This document shows positions 51,437 through 60,435 of a stretch of DNA of 64,000 nt, piece by piece. A program made the translations under genes and the position numbers. The notes under the pieces were generated by a model that saw nothing but the letters and a program-made list of their open reading frames with translations, had not been told where the DNA came from and did no database searches. Position 1 is the first letter of the stretch, and the number at the start of each line of letters is the position of its first letter. Source of the DNA: Cyprinodon diabolis (Eukaryota > Chordata > Actinopteri > Cyprinodontiformes > Cyprinodontidae); contig CM060069.1 of assembly GCA_030533445.1 (NCBI GenBank), forward strand, positions 3,576,216 through 3,640,215. Reading direction: 5' to 3'.

Positions 51437-51468
<32 letters not shown>

Positions 51469-54400
51469 TTGTTGAACCTTGGCTTCAGGAGGGGCCGGTG
51501 TGGTTTTGTGGTGACCTGTGGGGGGTGATGCAGGAGGTTGGGTGCCCTTTACTAGGGGCTATCCTGTCTTTATACAAGTGGAGCATAAGTTTGGTCCACA
51601 TTCCCAGGCATTAACTCGGACTTGTTCCCGTGCACAGTGGACTCCGGCAGGGCTTCTGTCACCGGTCCTGTTCATAACCTTCATGGACAGGACAGTGACA
51701 CAGCCAATGGCTGGATTCGGTCTGGTTTGGGGACCAGTGGACCTTGTCTCTGCATTTTGTGCAGGCTGACAGTGGAGCCGGAGATTGATAGACGGATCGG
51801 TGTGGCTACTGCTATTCTGCAAACTTTGTCATGGTGAAGAGAGAGTAAAAGGGCAAAACTCTTTCTATGTTCCTACCCTCACCTATGGTCAGGAAATCTG
51901 AATCATGACCAAAAAAACAAGATACAAGCTGCTGAAATGAGCTTCCTCTACAGGTTGGCTGGCTCCCCCTTAAGGCTAGGGTGAGGAGCTTGATTATTTG
52001 AGAGCAGCTTCTTCTCCACATCCAGACGAGTCAGCTGAGGTGGCCTGGCAGGCATGCTGGACTGGGGGAGACCAGTGGATGACCTTGTGGAGGGACTATG
52101 TCTCGGCTGGCCTGGGAGCGCCTCGGACTTCCCTCAGCAGAGCTGAAGGAGGTTTCTGGGGAGGGGTATGTCTGTGAGTCTCTGCTGAGATTTCTGCCAT
52201 CACAACCTGGTCCATGATAAAGGCGAAGGCGACGAGTACAAGAATCTTAGGTCATCTGGTTATACTATATCAAACCAATGTCTGTAGAAAGTTTAAAATT
52301 GTATTAAAATGATTAAAGAAGTACAATCTATCTTTTTTTAGCCTGAGTCTGTGGAGAAATCAGAGTTATTTTGCTTAAAAAGACTACATAGGGCGTGTGT
52401 CCCATTATGAATGCAACCTGAGCTGCTTATCCATAAGCCCCATTTACATTGCCCTTTTGAAACCGTGCAGAGATCGGTTCCAGATTGGTAACTGCTAAGT
52501 GTAAATGGCACGCAAAACTGAACTGGACTGTGCTGGACACAACTGAACCGCTTAACTGGTACTAGTTCAACAGTAGGGGTCAGCACAGTTCAGTTCTGGC
52601 CGCGTCATCTGCTTTCAGCCCGCGTCATCTCCTTACAGTCTCCGATTACCTCCATAATCATGAAATTTCAGAGATTCATAAAAATACAATTTCCAGTGAT
52701 GATTCTGCTTAGCAGTGTGATAAAACTGTTGTTATTTCCTGCATCTGTAAGCCCTGATTATAAATTGTTTTATCCACTTCCCAAAAGCACTCTGTCAAGT
52801 CAATTCACTAAAGGCTGCCTTGTTCACCTGACTCACTGCAAACAACTAAATATCACAATTATACCCAAACTGCCTGAATGTTACAGGCCCCACCATGTTG
52901 ATTAGAGAGCAGTAATACCGTAGATCGTCACTAGGAGGCAATGAATGGTGCTAGCGTGGTGTGTAAACGGCCGTTAACTGATCGAAGCTCGATCCGAACT
53001 CGGCACGGATCGGTTTTCAGAGGGTAGTATAAATAGGGTTATAGTAACCTCTGGGCCTCAAATGGCCTCTAACATTGGTTTACCTTAGCCCTATCTGAGC
53101 AAAAAGGGTCTGAATCTAAATGTATGTTCCTCTTTTCAGATTGTCCAACCTCAGCTATGGACCCCTTTGGGTCAGTGTCTCAATGAAAGACACAGGGTTT
53201 ACTAGGTTGGTAGTGGCTGAGTGGAAACACATAAGGGGGTGGAAATACCTCTGCAAGGCCAAATGTAGGCAGGAAGGTGGTGTAAGGTTTCTGATTCTGA
53301 TGCACCTCATTGGGAGAACATTTCCATCTGTGTGATGATGACTTCTCTCTCTGTTCTCAACTTTTCTGTCCCTTTCTTCTCTCCTTCTCTCCTTGCAGCT
53401 GCTCAGGTGAGTGTCTGTTTGTGTGTTTGCATGGCTTTTCCAACCCCCTGCGGCTAACCTGTTACTGCCATCTTCCCCTGCAAGGCCCCTTAATCCACTA
53501 CTGAACAGTTTTACATCCATATGAAGCTCTAGAATAGATAAGAGCAGCTTTTGCTCAAAAAAATATTTCTAGTTTTATCTTTAGAATTATCATCTACTTT
53601 GTGATAAAATAAAAATGTGTTTCTTGCTTAAACTAAACTTTTATTAATCAAGTTCTCTACGGCTGAGAGGCGGGGTACTACCTGGACAGGTCACCAGTCC
53701 ATCGCAGGGCAACACAGAGACACACAGGACAAACAACCATTCACACTCACACCTAAGGAGAATTTAGAGAAGCCAATTAACAGCCATGTTTTTGGACTGT
53801 GGTGGAATCCGGAGTACCCGGAGAGAACCCACGCATGCTCAGGGGGAACATGCAAACTCCATGCGGGCCGGGAAATCAAACCCGCAACCCTTCATATATG
53901 TGTGTGTCTATTTTCAAGCCATGCCAGCGGGTGCGGGGGCATGGGATCAGAGATCGCATGCCTGACTGAAAGCTACATTTGACTTTTGAAAATCCAATAC
54001 CAAAAACGGACAGAAGATGGCAAAAGTGCATCTATATCTAGTGTGAAGGAGAGGTCGTGTTCGGTGAGGAAAGCACAAACTATTATTTTTAACTCGCATA
54101 CATGGTCAGTTATTGATGCTGGTACATCAGCTGTTGCCGTAGCTCCCGTCAAACGTGTAGTGTGCCGCATGAACAGTAGCCCGATGACCAGTGTCTAACT
54201 CATGTTTGCGTAGCACCTTTTTGCCATTGGATGCGTAATTAAGCTTCCTGGAGCACAGCGTGGTGGAGTTCATGAACTGCATTGTGCCCACTACATGTAA
54301 TTCAGTTTTCTCGATCGTCCTTCTCTCCAAACACAAAGATCATTTATTTATTTTTTGATTTTTAACTCGTCTCTCAGTTGAATGGAGCCGTACACTAGAG

Positions 54401-57400
54401 GAGGAGGTACACGCTTTCCTGAGACCCACCCCTTCAGAGCACTCCTTGGCTACCATTGGCTGACAAACGCAAGGGGGATTTCAATTGTCTTTTTAAAATT
54501 TACTTACCGTCAATTTATTTTTAAGTGATTTTTTTTAACCCACGGACAATTGCTACGAGCCGGAAATCCGAGCAGGGCCGGAATACTTTAATCCCTGTGT
54601 AGTTTTCCCTTTCCTTCAGCATTTTCTGGAGTTTCCTCAGTGGTGCTGAAGAGAAAAATGTAACTAACAAGTTACAGATATTTTTCAAAAATTCAAATCG
54701 AGGGCGACCCGGATGTATATCTGGTTGCGCAAATGTGCTAATGGTACGGATCATGCTACCGCTGTAGGTGCCAGATCTGCTCAGGTCCTGCTTCCTGCCA
54801 GTGATGTTACGCTACATGATTGGCTGAACGTTGACGTAAAATATTGTGGTTGCCCAGACAATGAAAATAACATCATGCATCGTCCGTGTGCCGAGTCGGG
54901 AGCATCTGTAGCGTTAGCGTCTCAAATGACCGAAGAAGTTTTACCTGATTGATAACAAAACTGGAAAAAAAATCTGTTTATGGTGAACAGAGTAACAGTT
55001 AGATCATGATATAAAGGGGGAGAGCTGGGTAGCGCTGTGGCTAGCTGTACTCAGTAGCTAACAGGTTAGCCTATTTTAGCTCAGTCAGTTAGCCATATTA
55101 AGCTACACTACTTTTAAATTCGTTTCAACAACAACCAATCTTTCCTTGGTCTAAAAACTGTACGAAAGTCCTTTTTTAGAATGTCCCATTTGTCCTCCTC
55201 TGTCCTTTCATCTTTATAAAAAGAATAAAAATAAGCTGAGACTTTTTGTGTCAACTCGTTAAAACAGAGAGCTCAGTCTTTGAAGGCGTTACTTTCCTTC
55301 AAGACTGAATTCACTGTTTTCTACTTTCGGCTACTTTAGATCACCAATGGAATATAAAATAATACCAAATATGAGTAATAATATGTTGAGTCCCTAGGAG
55401 AGAGATTCTTAAAAAAACGGGTGCAATACAGTTTGTCCGAGTGGAGTTGCCATATATTGATGTCATAAGGGGCGGGGCCCCAAGCAATCTGGTACCTGCA
55501 ACGGATCGGGTAGTGACACGACACGTAAACATCAGGCTAACATCAAGCTAACATCTGGCTGATTTCACGTTACAGGCTAATGTTAAGCTAACACCATGCT
55601 AACATTGGCCCTTTTAAATTAGCTTAACTAGCGCCGTACATTGTATCACAATATAACCCTGTCATATCACTCCATATTGATACATGCTGACTTAGATTTT
55701 TTTTTACCTGTTTGAATGGAGCACCGGAGAAAAAAGCCCAGGTTTAAATTGTAGCCCTTTCCATATTTAAACATAACCTTTAAAACAGCTCAATCCTGCT
55801 ACCAACCTTCCTTATCTTGGTCGTGAGAAATTAAGAGGCTAAAGCCTTTCCTGGGCCTACATCCCCCAGAATGCCACAGTGGACATATTTTCTATTAAGA
55901 TATAAGGTATTTATCACGATATATATGGATATAGATTTTTTTCGCCCAGCCCGAAAGTGAACCTATCATACACGGTGCTTTTATTTTCAAACTAAAAAAA
56001 GTTACTGAGGCTGATTCATGTACCTGTTTTTATTATTTGTCATTTATCTTATACTGTGTAACTTTTCTTTGTTTTTGTTTTTTTACCGGAGCCTTTTGGT
56101 CAGCACTTCATCCCAATTGTTTTCTTTTTTGTTTATTATTTTATTTTTCAATGAAACTATCCCGGTTAAATAAAAACTTTTAAAGGATAAGTCCGGTCAG
56201 CATTAAATCAGTGATTTAATCAATTTAGCGTTAATAACTAAAAAATTAAAAACATTAATTTTTGTCGTCATCACTGAGTCTGGGAGCGGCCAATTTTGCC
56301 CAAATATAGCAACCCCTCCCTCCTGCCATCTTCCAGCAGTGACGTCACGGTGCGGTAAGCCTAGCGCCATTCTCCCCGCTTTACAAGCAAAATCAATGGG
56401 AACTACTAGACACTTCTGCAATCAACAACAATTATTGTAGATTTCCAGAGGACTTCACCATTGAAATTCACCAGAGCTATAGTGAAACTGACAATGCCCA
56501 CGTGCATGGCAGCTGGATGCTGGAATACATCAGGGAAAAAAATTATTTATTCCACCTTTCTGATTCCTGATCCTCCACGGACGGGTTGGTCGTTGGATCG
56601 CCAACTTTAAGAGGGAGGATTTGCCATCGAACTTCTGGCCAGAGAAAAAACACGTAATATGTAGCCAACATTTGGAAGAAGAATGTTTTCAAGATGACTT
56701 GGATAATAGCGCGTTGTGACAAACACCAGATACAGCACTGGGACTTGATCAACAGCCGATACCGCACCGTGACGTCACAAACCAGTAGGTGGCAGTAGTG
56801 TTCTTTGACAAACATGGATGCCTCCAGTAAAGCACATTCACATGAAAATGACTCTGAATTAAAATACTTATCATTTATTGAACAGTATTTCACAATTTCG
56901 TATTTGAAGTACTTTCAGAAGTTGGAATTCTGAATATGAGCGGACTTTTCCTTTAATAAAAGCATCCTCTAACCATGAGGCCTAATGCCAGGCTAATGTT
57001 AAGTTCACATCAGGTTACTTTAGGTCAACCTCAGGCTAACATTAAGCCAATATAAGGTTAAGAATAGATTGAAACATCAGGACACCAGTAGGGAAACACT
57101 GGTTCCTATTTAGCCATAGGTGGAACCAGACTGTAGGAACTGAACCTGGTGTGTCCCTCAGCTTTCTCTGCCCTGCTCTCTGTGAGTCTCATATGTTAGC
57201 AGCTGTTGAACAGAGCGTGTCTGGAATGTGTGTGTGTAGAACGGAGAGGCCCGGAGAGAGCGGATGGACAGAGGGAACTCTCTGCCGAGCATTCTGGAGC
57301 AGAAGGTGAGCCCTGATAAACAGGCTTATCTATCAGCCAGCAGCAGTTCTTCAGTCAGTTAGGTGTAAAGAGATATTTAGACATTGATTTGGTGATAGGA

Positions 57401-59272
57401 CGTGATGAAAAATTAACACTTCCTTAATAAAATACCTTTGAGTTTACCCTAAAAGGTTAAAACAGCTTTTCTGTCCTCTAGAAATGTTGAGATCCAGGAA
57501 AAAAGCGGGCCATACTCTGTACGATTTTTTTTGCCTTTTTGGGCTTATTTTCCAGTCGTGCGAGAATTTTTCGATAGGGCCGACTTTTAGCCTGATCATG
57601 CGTCGTGTAGTATACAGGGAGTAATCAGCCTCTCACAACCCCCTCCCAATCAGGAACCGTAAGGTCGGGAGAAAATCAAACACATCTGAAATTCAGTTGC
57701 CCGTTTTAAGGTGGTCATGGCCAAATCGCTTCTGCTTCCAGATTGACAAATCCGACCAGCGCCATCTCTCGGCGCTGAGTCCGACATGGTTTTTAGACGA
57801 ACAGTGTGAGCAGGTAGATCGCACCAGAGCGTCGGGTTGCACAGTGTGAGAACATACATCATGAGCTGTGAACTTTTTAACCCTGCGATTTCATCGTACA
57901 GTTTGAGCTGTAGCTGCCTGCAACGATTGAAGATGTTGCGCAGTAAATGCTCAGCTTTAGGTGTAAACAGCAAAGGTGTGACAGACTGTCGCATGTCTGC
58001 TGGCGTATCCAAAGTTTAAACAGCTACTAGTGATCAGAACTGGGTCCTACTTCTAGTGGATGTTTTCTTGGTGACTCAGTAGGTTTTACAGATGGTGCTT
58101 TGTAGCAATACATTTTTTAGGTTTAACCACAAACTTGGGGGTGGACCTATTCGTCGTGCATCGTGTAGTGTACAGGGGTAACGAGGGGCGATCAGCTTTT
58201 CACGACCACTTACTGATCAGGAATCGTAAGGTTGGGGTCGACCGTCATGGGCAAATCGCTCAGTTGGAATGCGCAAAAAAGGATTCTACTTTTTCGTCCT
58301 CCTCTGAGATGTAAAAACAGCAGCATGGCGGGGGTGCGACTGAAATGGAGTTCTTCCTGTAAGATGGACAGACCGTAGTAGCCACGTTAGCTCAGCCATA
58401 TCTTTGTCCAAGTACGTCCTCACCTTTTCTTTTTACTGCACAAATGTCCAAGGCAGCGCGTTTGACTCTAGTGAGCTTCACATTCCTCCTCTACTCATTT
58501 GGCTTCCGGATAGACGAGTCCGAGTTGGGCCATCTCACCGCGGAGCTGAGTCTGATGTGTTTTTTAGACATAGAGTGTGAGCTGGCAGATCTCATGAGAG
58601 CATCGGGCTGAACATGCATCGTCAGCTGTGATCTCACACTGTACGACGAAACCCTGCAGTTTTGTCGTACAGTGCGAACTGTAGCTGCGTGCAACGATTG
58701 AAAAAAATCGCACAGTGTATGCCCGGCTTAAAGCAAAACAAACTTGGAAACACAGTCCAGTGTATTGATTTTTTACTTTTTTGGAACACAAACTTGTGTG
58801 TTTGTACAAAGTAGTACTCTGTAAGACCCCCTTCACCTGCTGCTAAAGCCGCAGATGTTTAGACAGGTCTCCGCCATGTCTGATTGATTGTATCACTGAT
58901 AACCTAATCAGCCATGTGTCAATGATTATCACGACTTTCAGTTAATTATATTTTTAGTTGAAAAAGGTGACGAAAGTTTGTCTGTTCCTCAGATCTATCC
59001 GTATGAAGCCCTGATTGTAACCCACAGAGGGCGTTGTAAGTTGCCCCCTGGAGTGGACCGGACTCGGCTGGAGGTGAGAATCATCCCGGTTCCACCTTGA
59101 AACTAGTCTTAGACTTGGTGTGAATGAATCTAACGAGGTTGTGTCCCTGCTCTGACAGAGGCATCTCTCCCCGGAGCAGTTCCAGCAGATCTTTGGGATG
59201 CCCATCGCTGACTTTGACCGCCTGTCGCTATGGAGAAGAAACGAACTGAAGAAAAAAGCGTTGCTGTTCTAA
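30654..59272 (+). CDS. dmtn: Dematin (dematin actin-binding protein), fifteen coding exons
   Basis: Exons: 30654-30662, 30800-30880, 31500-31643, 31856-31900, 42749-42857, 44622-44666, 44751-44885, 44954-45042, 48222-48327, 48408-48457 (or 48405), 48549-48594, 53399-53406, 57240-57305, 58993-59073 and 59159-59272. The joined frame is 1128 nt, about 375 aa, close to the 383-aa short human dematin. Blocks: SVPGSP near the start; [18 protein letters not shown] and [38 protein letters not shown] and WPCPPSLAA; an acidic stretch; [11 protein letters not shown] and [19 protein letters not shown]; and a C-terminal villin headpiece. Dematin bundles actin filaments and links the spectrin-actin skeleton to the membrane, notably in red cells. 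No LIM domains precede it, which argues against an ABLIM paralogue. Introns carry very large repeats. Exon edges were set by GT-AG signals and phase; the donor at 45043 (GTTCGC) is weak. Confidence 0.9.
30938..31227. repeat. Inverted repeat from a Penelope-like element
   Basis: Arms 30938-31060 and 31106-31227 are near-perfect reverse complements of about 120 bp around a 45-bp loop. The arm text (GAAGACGTTTCGCC and CAAGTCCAGTGGATA-type blocks) recurs at the ends of the Penelope-like remnants at 41.7-42.6 kb and 45.7-48.1 kb. It lies 57 nt after the dmtn donor at 30881. Confidence 0.75.
31500..31643 (+). CDS. dmtn: dmtn exon with the YKDLAA-ERPDLM block
   Basis: 48 codons in phase 0, bounded by GCTTAG and GAG/GTACAC. 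It encodes [18 protein letters not shown] and [16 protein letters not shown], the best conserved N-terminal dematin segment. The following exon (31856-31900) encodes [15 protein letters not shown], a proline-directed serine cluster. Confidence 0.92.
32030..35215. repeat. 48-bp minisatellite with higher-order duplication
   Basis: About 65 units of 48 bp. A common unit has TTTGACAGGTTGACAG, TTCTCTACCTTGAG and TAATAGACAGGGCACACC in tandem. Variants include AATTGACA, CTGCCCTGATTAATTG and a spacer around CAGGTAGAGAAAACTGGCAA. A block starting near 32800 is repeated almost exactly about 1171 bp later, near 33970. Long minus-strand frames ([14 protein letters not shown]) are by-products of a 16-codon unit. 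It lies in the dmtn intron 31901-42748. Confidence 0.93.
35216..37064. other. dmtn intron, possible DNA-transposon debris
   Basis: No exon was seen. Near 36660-36830 the strings GATCAGATACGTATCGG and TTGGATTTGGGTCACTG resemble the end of a fish MITE family. Boundaries were not resolved. Confidence 0.35.
37065..37565. mobile_element. MITE-like element with CCCGC-rich ends
   Basis: The left end contains AGAGGACTGCACGGGAC and the right end, reversed, GATCCCTGCACTCCCGCGGG. Both ends are rich in TCCCGC. The middle is AT-rich and non-coding. No target duplication was resolved. Confidence 0.45.
38364..38520. repeat. Dispersed repeat, copy 1
   Basis: Begins GGGCTGTGCAGTTAATTGC and is matched in order by 39601-39828 at roughly two-thirds identity by eye. 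It resembles the end of a fish DNA-transposon family. The sequence at 38530-39150 holds further short inverted motifs but no gene. Confidence 0.5.
39155..39470 (-). pseudogene. Tc1/mariner transposase fragment
   Basis: The minus strand reads [14 protein letters not shown], then [20 protein letters not shown], then [17 protein letters not shown]. This is the DDE core of Tc1-type transposases, including the VFQHDN acidic residue. At least two in-frame stops interrupt it, so it is dead. Confidence 0.8.
39601..39828. repeat. Dispersed repeat, copy 2, split by a hAT element
   Basis: Same family as 38364-38520. It is interrupted at 39828 by the element below and resumes at about 40772 with CACTTTTTCACACAGAGG. 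Confidence 0.5.
39829..40763. mobile_element. Non-autonomous hAT element
   Basis: Terminal inverted repeats AGGGTGACC and GGTCACCCT are flanked by the 8-bp duplication AGGTAAAC at 39821-39828 and 40764-40771, the target-site size of hAT elements. CCCGGGAC motifs lie near the right end. No transposase frame is present. Confidence 0.85.
40772..41689. other. dmtn intron, no gene
   Basis: The start continues the repeat interrupted at 39828. The remainder is unremarkable intronic sequence without conserved frames. Confidence 0.35.
41690..42590 (+). mobile_element. Penelope-like element remnant with GIY-YIG domain
   Basis: The plus strand from about 41962 reads [14 protein letters not shown], then [18 protein letters not shown] and [11 protein letters not shown]. 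This is the GIY-YIG endonuclease end of Penelope-like retroelements, and the frame is broken by stops and shifts. The reverse transcriptase is missing. The flanks carry the family's terminal text in opposite orientation: CAATTCTAAATGTCTGGCG on the left; CAATTGAAAAAGATTCCTGG and GACTATGACCTGGATGACTG on the right. Confidence 0.8.
43098..43830 (-). repeat. L2 LINE 3' end, minus strand, longer copy
   Basis: Reverse complement of the L2 end, including the tail, the 3' UTR and part of the ORF2 C-terminus (matching about 10490-10660). It lies in the dmtn intron between 42857 and 44622. The rest of that intron (43831-44621) shows nothing recognisable. Confidence 0.85.
44751..45042 (+). CDS. dmtn: dmtn core exons (two, separated by 68 nt)
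   Basis: Exon 44751-44885 encodes [20 protein letters not shown] and [10 protein letters not shown]. Exon 44954-45042 continues [18 protein letters not shown] into a Glu/Gln-rich stretch. The 68-nt intron between them is near the minimum size and contains a CA repeat. Confidence 0.9.
45043..45735. other. dmtn intron, nothing recognised
   Basis: AT-rich intronic sequence beginning with the non-consensus donor GTTCGC. No conserved frame was found. Confidence 0.4.
45953..47723. mobile_element. hAT element, Tol2-like ends
   Basis: The left end is CAGAGGTGTCAAGTAACG. The right end, reversed, is CAGTGGTGTCAAAAGTTC. It is flanked by an exact 8-bp duplication, CAATTCAG, at 45945-45952 and 47724-47731. 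The element is 1771 bp and keeps only a fragment of transposase coding sequence, so it is non-autonomous. Confidence 0.9.
47377..47532 (+). pseudogene. N-terminal hAT transposase fragment
   Basis: An ATG opens 51 codons: [15 protein letters not shown], then an acidic linker, then [16 protein letters not shown]. The HPWPYL motif is typical of the segment leading into the BED-type finger of fish hAT transposases. The frame ends at a TAG before any finger or catalytic core. Confidence 0.6.
48405..48457 (+). CDS. dmtn: dmtn exon with tandem NAG acceptor
   Basis: The acceptor reads CCCCAG/CAG/GCTTATCAG. Use of the second AG (start 48408) gives [11 protein letters not shown], closer to the human HTSLHQ; the first gives HTTGLSA with one extra residue. 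The exon ends in phase 0 at a consensus GTAAGT donor. Confidence 0.8.
48549..48594 (+). CDS. dmtn: dmtn exon next to the ATCC tract
   Basis: Encodes [15 protein letters not shown] plus one base. The preceding TTCTTAG acceptor and the following G/GTGAGA donor are good. The tetranucleotide tract starts within ten bases of the donor. Confidence 0.85.
48602..50291. repeat. (ATCC)n tract of about 1.69 kb
   Basis: Almost uninterrupted CATC/ATCC repeats with ATCATC steps, CCACC variants and a few CTT or CGT changes. Long HPSI frames on plus and DGWM frames on minus are artefacts. It starts immediately after the dmtn donor at 48595. Confidence 0.97.
50292..50699. other. dmtn intron, nothing recognised
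   Basis: Short intronic spacer between the ATCC tract and a LINE remnant. No conserved frame was found. Confidence 0.4.
50700..52260 (+). mobile_element. Decayed non-LTR retrotransposon, clade uncertain
   Basis: Plus-strand pieces in changing frames include [13 protein letters not shown] at about 51655 (a reverse transcriptase motif), [18 protein letters not shown] at about 51776, [11 protein letters not shown] at about 51870, then [20 protein letters not shown] and [10 protein letters not shown]. This order is that of the C-terminal half of a fish LINE ORF2. Many frame breaks show it is dead. It lies in the dmtn intron before the microexon. Confidence 0.7.
51438..51467 (+). repeat. Poly-G run of 30
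   Basis: Thirty consecutive G within the LINE remnant, a potential G-quadruplex and a likely sequencing trouble spot. Confidence 0.9.
52438..53042. mobile_element. MITE-like foldback element
   Basis: The left end has CCCATTTACATTGCCCTTTT then GAAACCG. The right end, reversed, has CCCTATTTATACTACCCTCT then GAAAACCG. The ends are imperfect inverted repeats and the interior is non-coding. Confidence 0.5.
53399..53406 (+). CDS. dmtn: Predicted dmtn 8-nt microexon
   Basis: CTGCTCAG lies between a very long pyrimidine tract ending CCTTGCAG and a consensus donor GTGAGT. The upstream exon ends in phase 1 and the downstream exon must begin in phase 0. Eight bases supply exactly the needed change and encode A-A-Q before NGEARRER, where human dematin has GLQNGE. 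Without it, or another exon of the same length class, the conserved frame is lost. Confidence 0.68.
53643..53900 (-). mobile_element. tRNA-derived SINE, 5' truncated
   Basis: Minus-strand text GGTTTGATTTCCCGGCC (box-B-like) is followed by GGAGTTTGCATGTTCCCCC, GGGTTCTCTCCGGGTACTCC and GACCTGTCCAGG. This is the familiar order of a widespread fish SINE body. The A-box part is missing. Confidence 0.7.
53901..56179. other. dmtn intron, unresolved repeats
   Basis: No exon was recognised. The stretches 54700-54960 and 55020-55620 contain TAGC- and GCTAAC-rich text typical of fish transposon flanks, and 55440-55560 is GC-richer. No termini or coding domains could be defined. Confidence 0.35.
56184..56952 (+). 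mobile_element. Kolobok-like DNA transposon remnant
   Basis: The ends AGGATAAGTCCGGTCA and, reversed, AGGAAAAGTCCGCTCA form inverted repeats. They are flanked by TTAA at 56180-56183 and 56953-56956, the target site of Kolobok (also piggyBac). A THAP finger encoded inside favours Kolobok. At 769 bp it cannot hold a complete transposase. A partial reversed copy lies at 437-574. Confidence 0.8.
56494..56719 (+). pseudogene. THAP zinc-finger fragment
   Basis: From ATG at 56494 the frame reads [15 protein letters not shown] and, after one frameshift near 56600, [19 protein letters not shown] then [13 protein letters not shown]. The C2-CH ligands and the Trp of a THAP DNA-binding domain are visible. 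The frame ends at TGA 56717-56719. It is broken and short. Confidence 0.75.
57500..57965. repeat. Dispersed DNA-transposon-like repeat, copy 1
   Basis: The left end has GCGGGCCATACTCTGTACGA. The right part, CTGCCTGCAACGATTGAAGA, matches the end of the copy at 58140-58735. Internal TCGTACAG and GCTGTAGCTGC blocks are shared in order. The family is not identified. Confidence 0.6.
58140..58735. repeat. Dispersed repeat, copy 2
   Basis: Same family and orientation as 57500-57965, ending GCACAGTGTATGCCCGGCTT. Its left end is missing. A short Penelope-family tail (CAAACTTGGAAACACAGTCC) follows at 58739-58795. Confidence 0.6.
58993..59272 (+). CDS. dmtn: dmtn villin headpiece exons and stop
   Basis: Exon 58993-59073 ([20 protein letters not shown], then VDRTRLE) and exon 59159-59272 ([19 protein letters not shown], then [14 protein letters not shown] and TAA) form a complete headpiece, an F-actin binding module. 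The hydrophobic core, the [12 protein letters not shown] turn and the terminal KKK-x-x-LF are present. The residue aligned with the PKA-regulated serine of mammalian dematin is leucine. Confidence 0.93.
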
Positions 59273-60138
59273 CAGGAAGTGACCTTTTCTCAACCAGTAC
59301 TTGATGAAACCCTTCCTCTGTAACGAGGAGAAGCAGAGAGCTGCTCTGATAGCGAGCCCATCTCCACCGTACTACCAACCTATGTCCCTGGGAGGGTTCT
59401 GGATCCTTACCTCTGATGACCATTCGTGTCAGACTTAAAACTTAAAACCATCTGACATATTATCAGTGCTGCACTTATAACCACCACTGCTTGTAAACCA
59501 TTCCTGTCATATATCCAACCGCACCGTTAACGTGACATTATTCTCAATGAGTAACGCCGCAAAGCTCAACATCCGGAAGAGGAACCAGCGGATTTCTTTA
59601 GGATAAACTCACGTTTTTGGTACCATGAAGCTGATGCTAACCTGTGAGGCTGACTGCCTCCTGCTGGAGTCCCTGGGCAAGGCAGCGTAAAGTTAGGTGT
59701 TTTTGCCATCAATGGTGCTGTTATGTTATTCTGATTGGATGATTATTGAGAAGGCGGTCAGTTGTTTGGCACAGAAGGAGAAGCTTCTTCCCGTTCAGTG
59801 ATATTGGTGTACCTAACAGTAGTTCACAATTCCCACACTTTCCTTGGCTGGTCCTTTACAATTCCTTGTTAAACATTCATCTTTGTACTAAAATATTCTT
59901 TCTGTCATGATTTGTGGACATTAAGATCTAAAGAGAAGCGCCACCTCATGGTCAGACCTCGTAACTCAGTGAAAGGGGTTCGCTCCAGTGGCTGGAAGTG
60001 TGAGGGGAATTTGCTGGGAGTTGCAGGTTCTTCTGCCATTGGTCCGGCGTTTGAATGGGAAAGGCTATTTTGAATTGCTGCTACTGTAAATCGCCAAAAG
60101 CGGAAGAAATTGACATGTAGTGTTTCCCTGCCAATAAA
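59273..60138 (+). other. dmtn: dmtn 3' UTR candidate with polyadenylation signal
   Basis: The first AATAAA after the stop codon is at 60133-60138, which would give a 3' UTR of about 0.87 kb. From about 59888 the sequence belongs to a dispersed repeat also found at 63161-63330, so the true transcript end may be earlier with a variant signal. Confidence 0.45.
59888..60090. repeat. Dispersed repeat shared with 63161-63330
   Basis: The strings GATTTGTGGACATTAAGATC and TATTTTGAATTGCTGCTACTG occur in the same order at 63180-63320 with small changes. The family is unknown. Confidence 0.65.
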
Positions 60139-60435
60139 TGTTATAAAGCGTGTGATGAAGGGTGACGAACACACAGAACAGAGGAAGTCCATCGTCTCCC
60201 CTCTTTTATTTCATCCAGGTTTTTTTCCTAAATATTTATACCCTGACCATTTAGGGTCAGAAACACAGAAACCTTATTTCTTAACACTTTCAGGATTGGG
60301 TATTTTCAGTTTAGACTTTTTTTTGTAAAAGAACAACATAAACTACTAGCCAAGGCTCCATGGTGTTTGGCGGCCTGATGGGCGTCGCTTCTGGAGACTT
60401 TTCTATTCCCGTTTCTGTCTTGAAAATGCCACTTA

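Noticed and set aside
52660..52905. 81-codon frame starting [11 protein letters not shown]
   Set aside because: It lies inside a MITE-like element, has no recognisable domain and has no splice partners.
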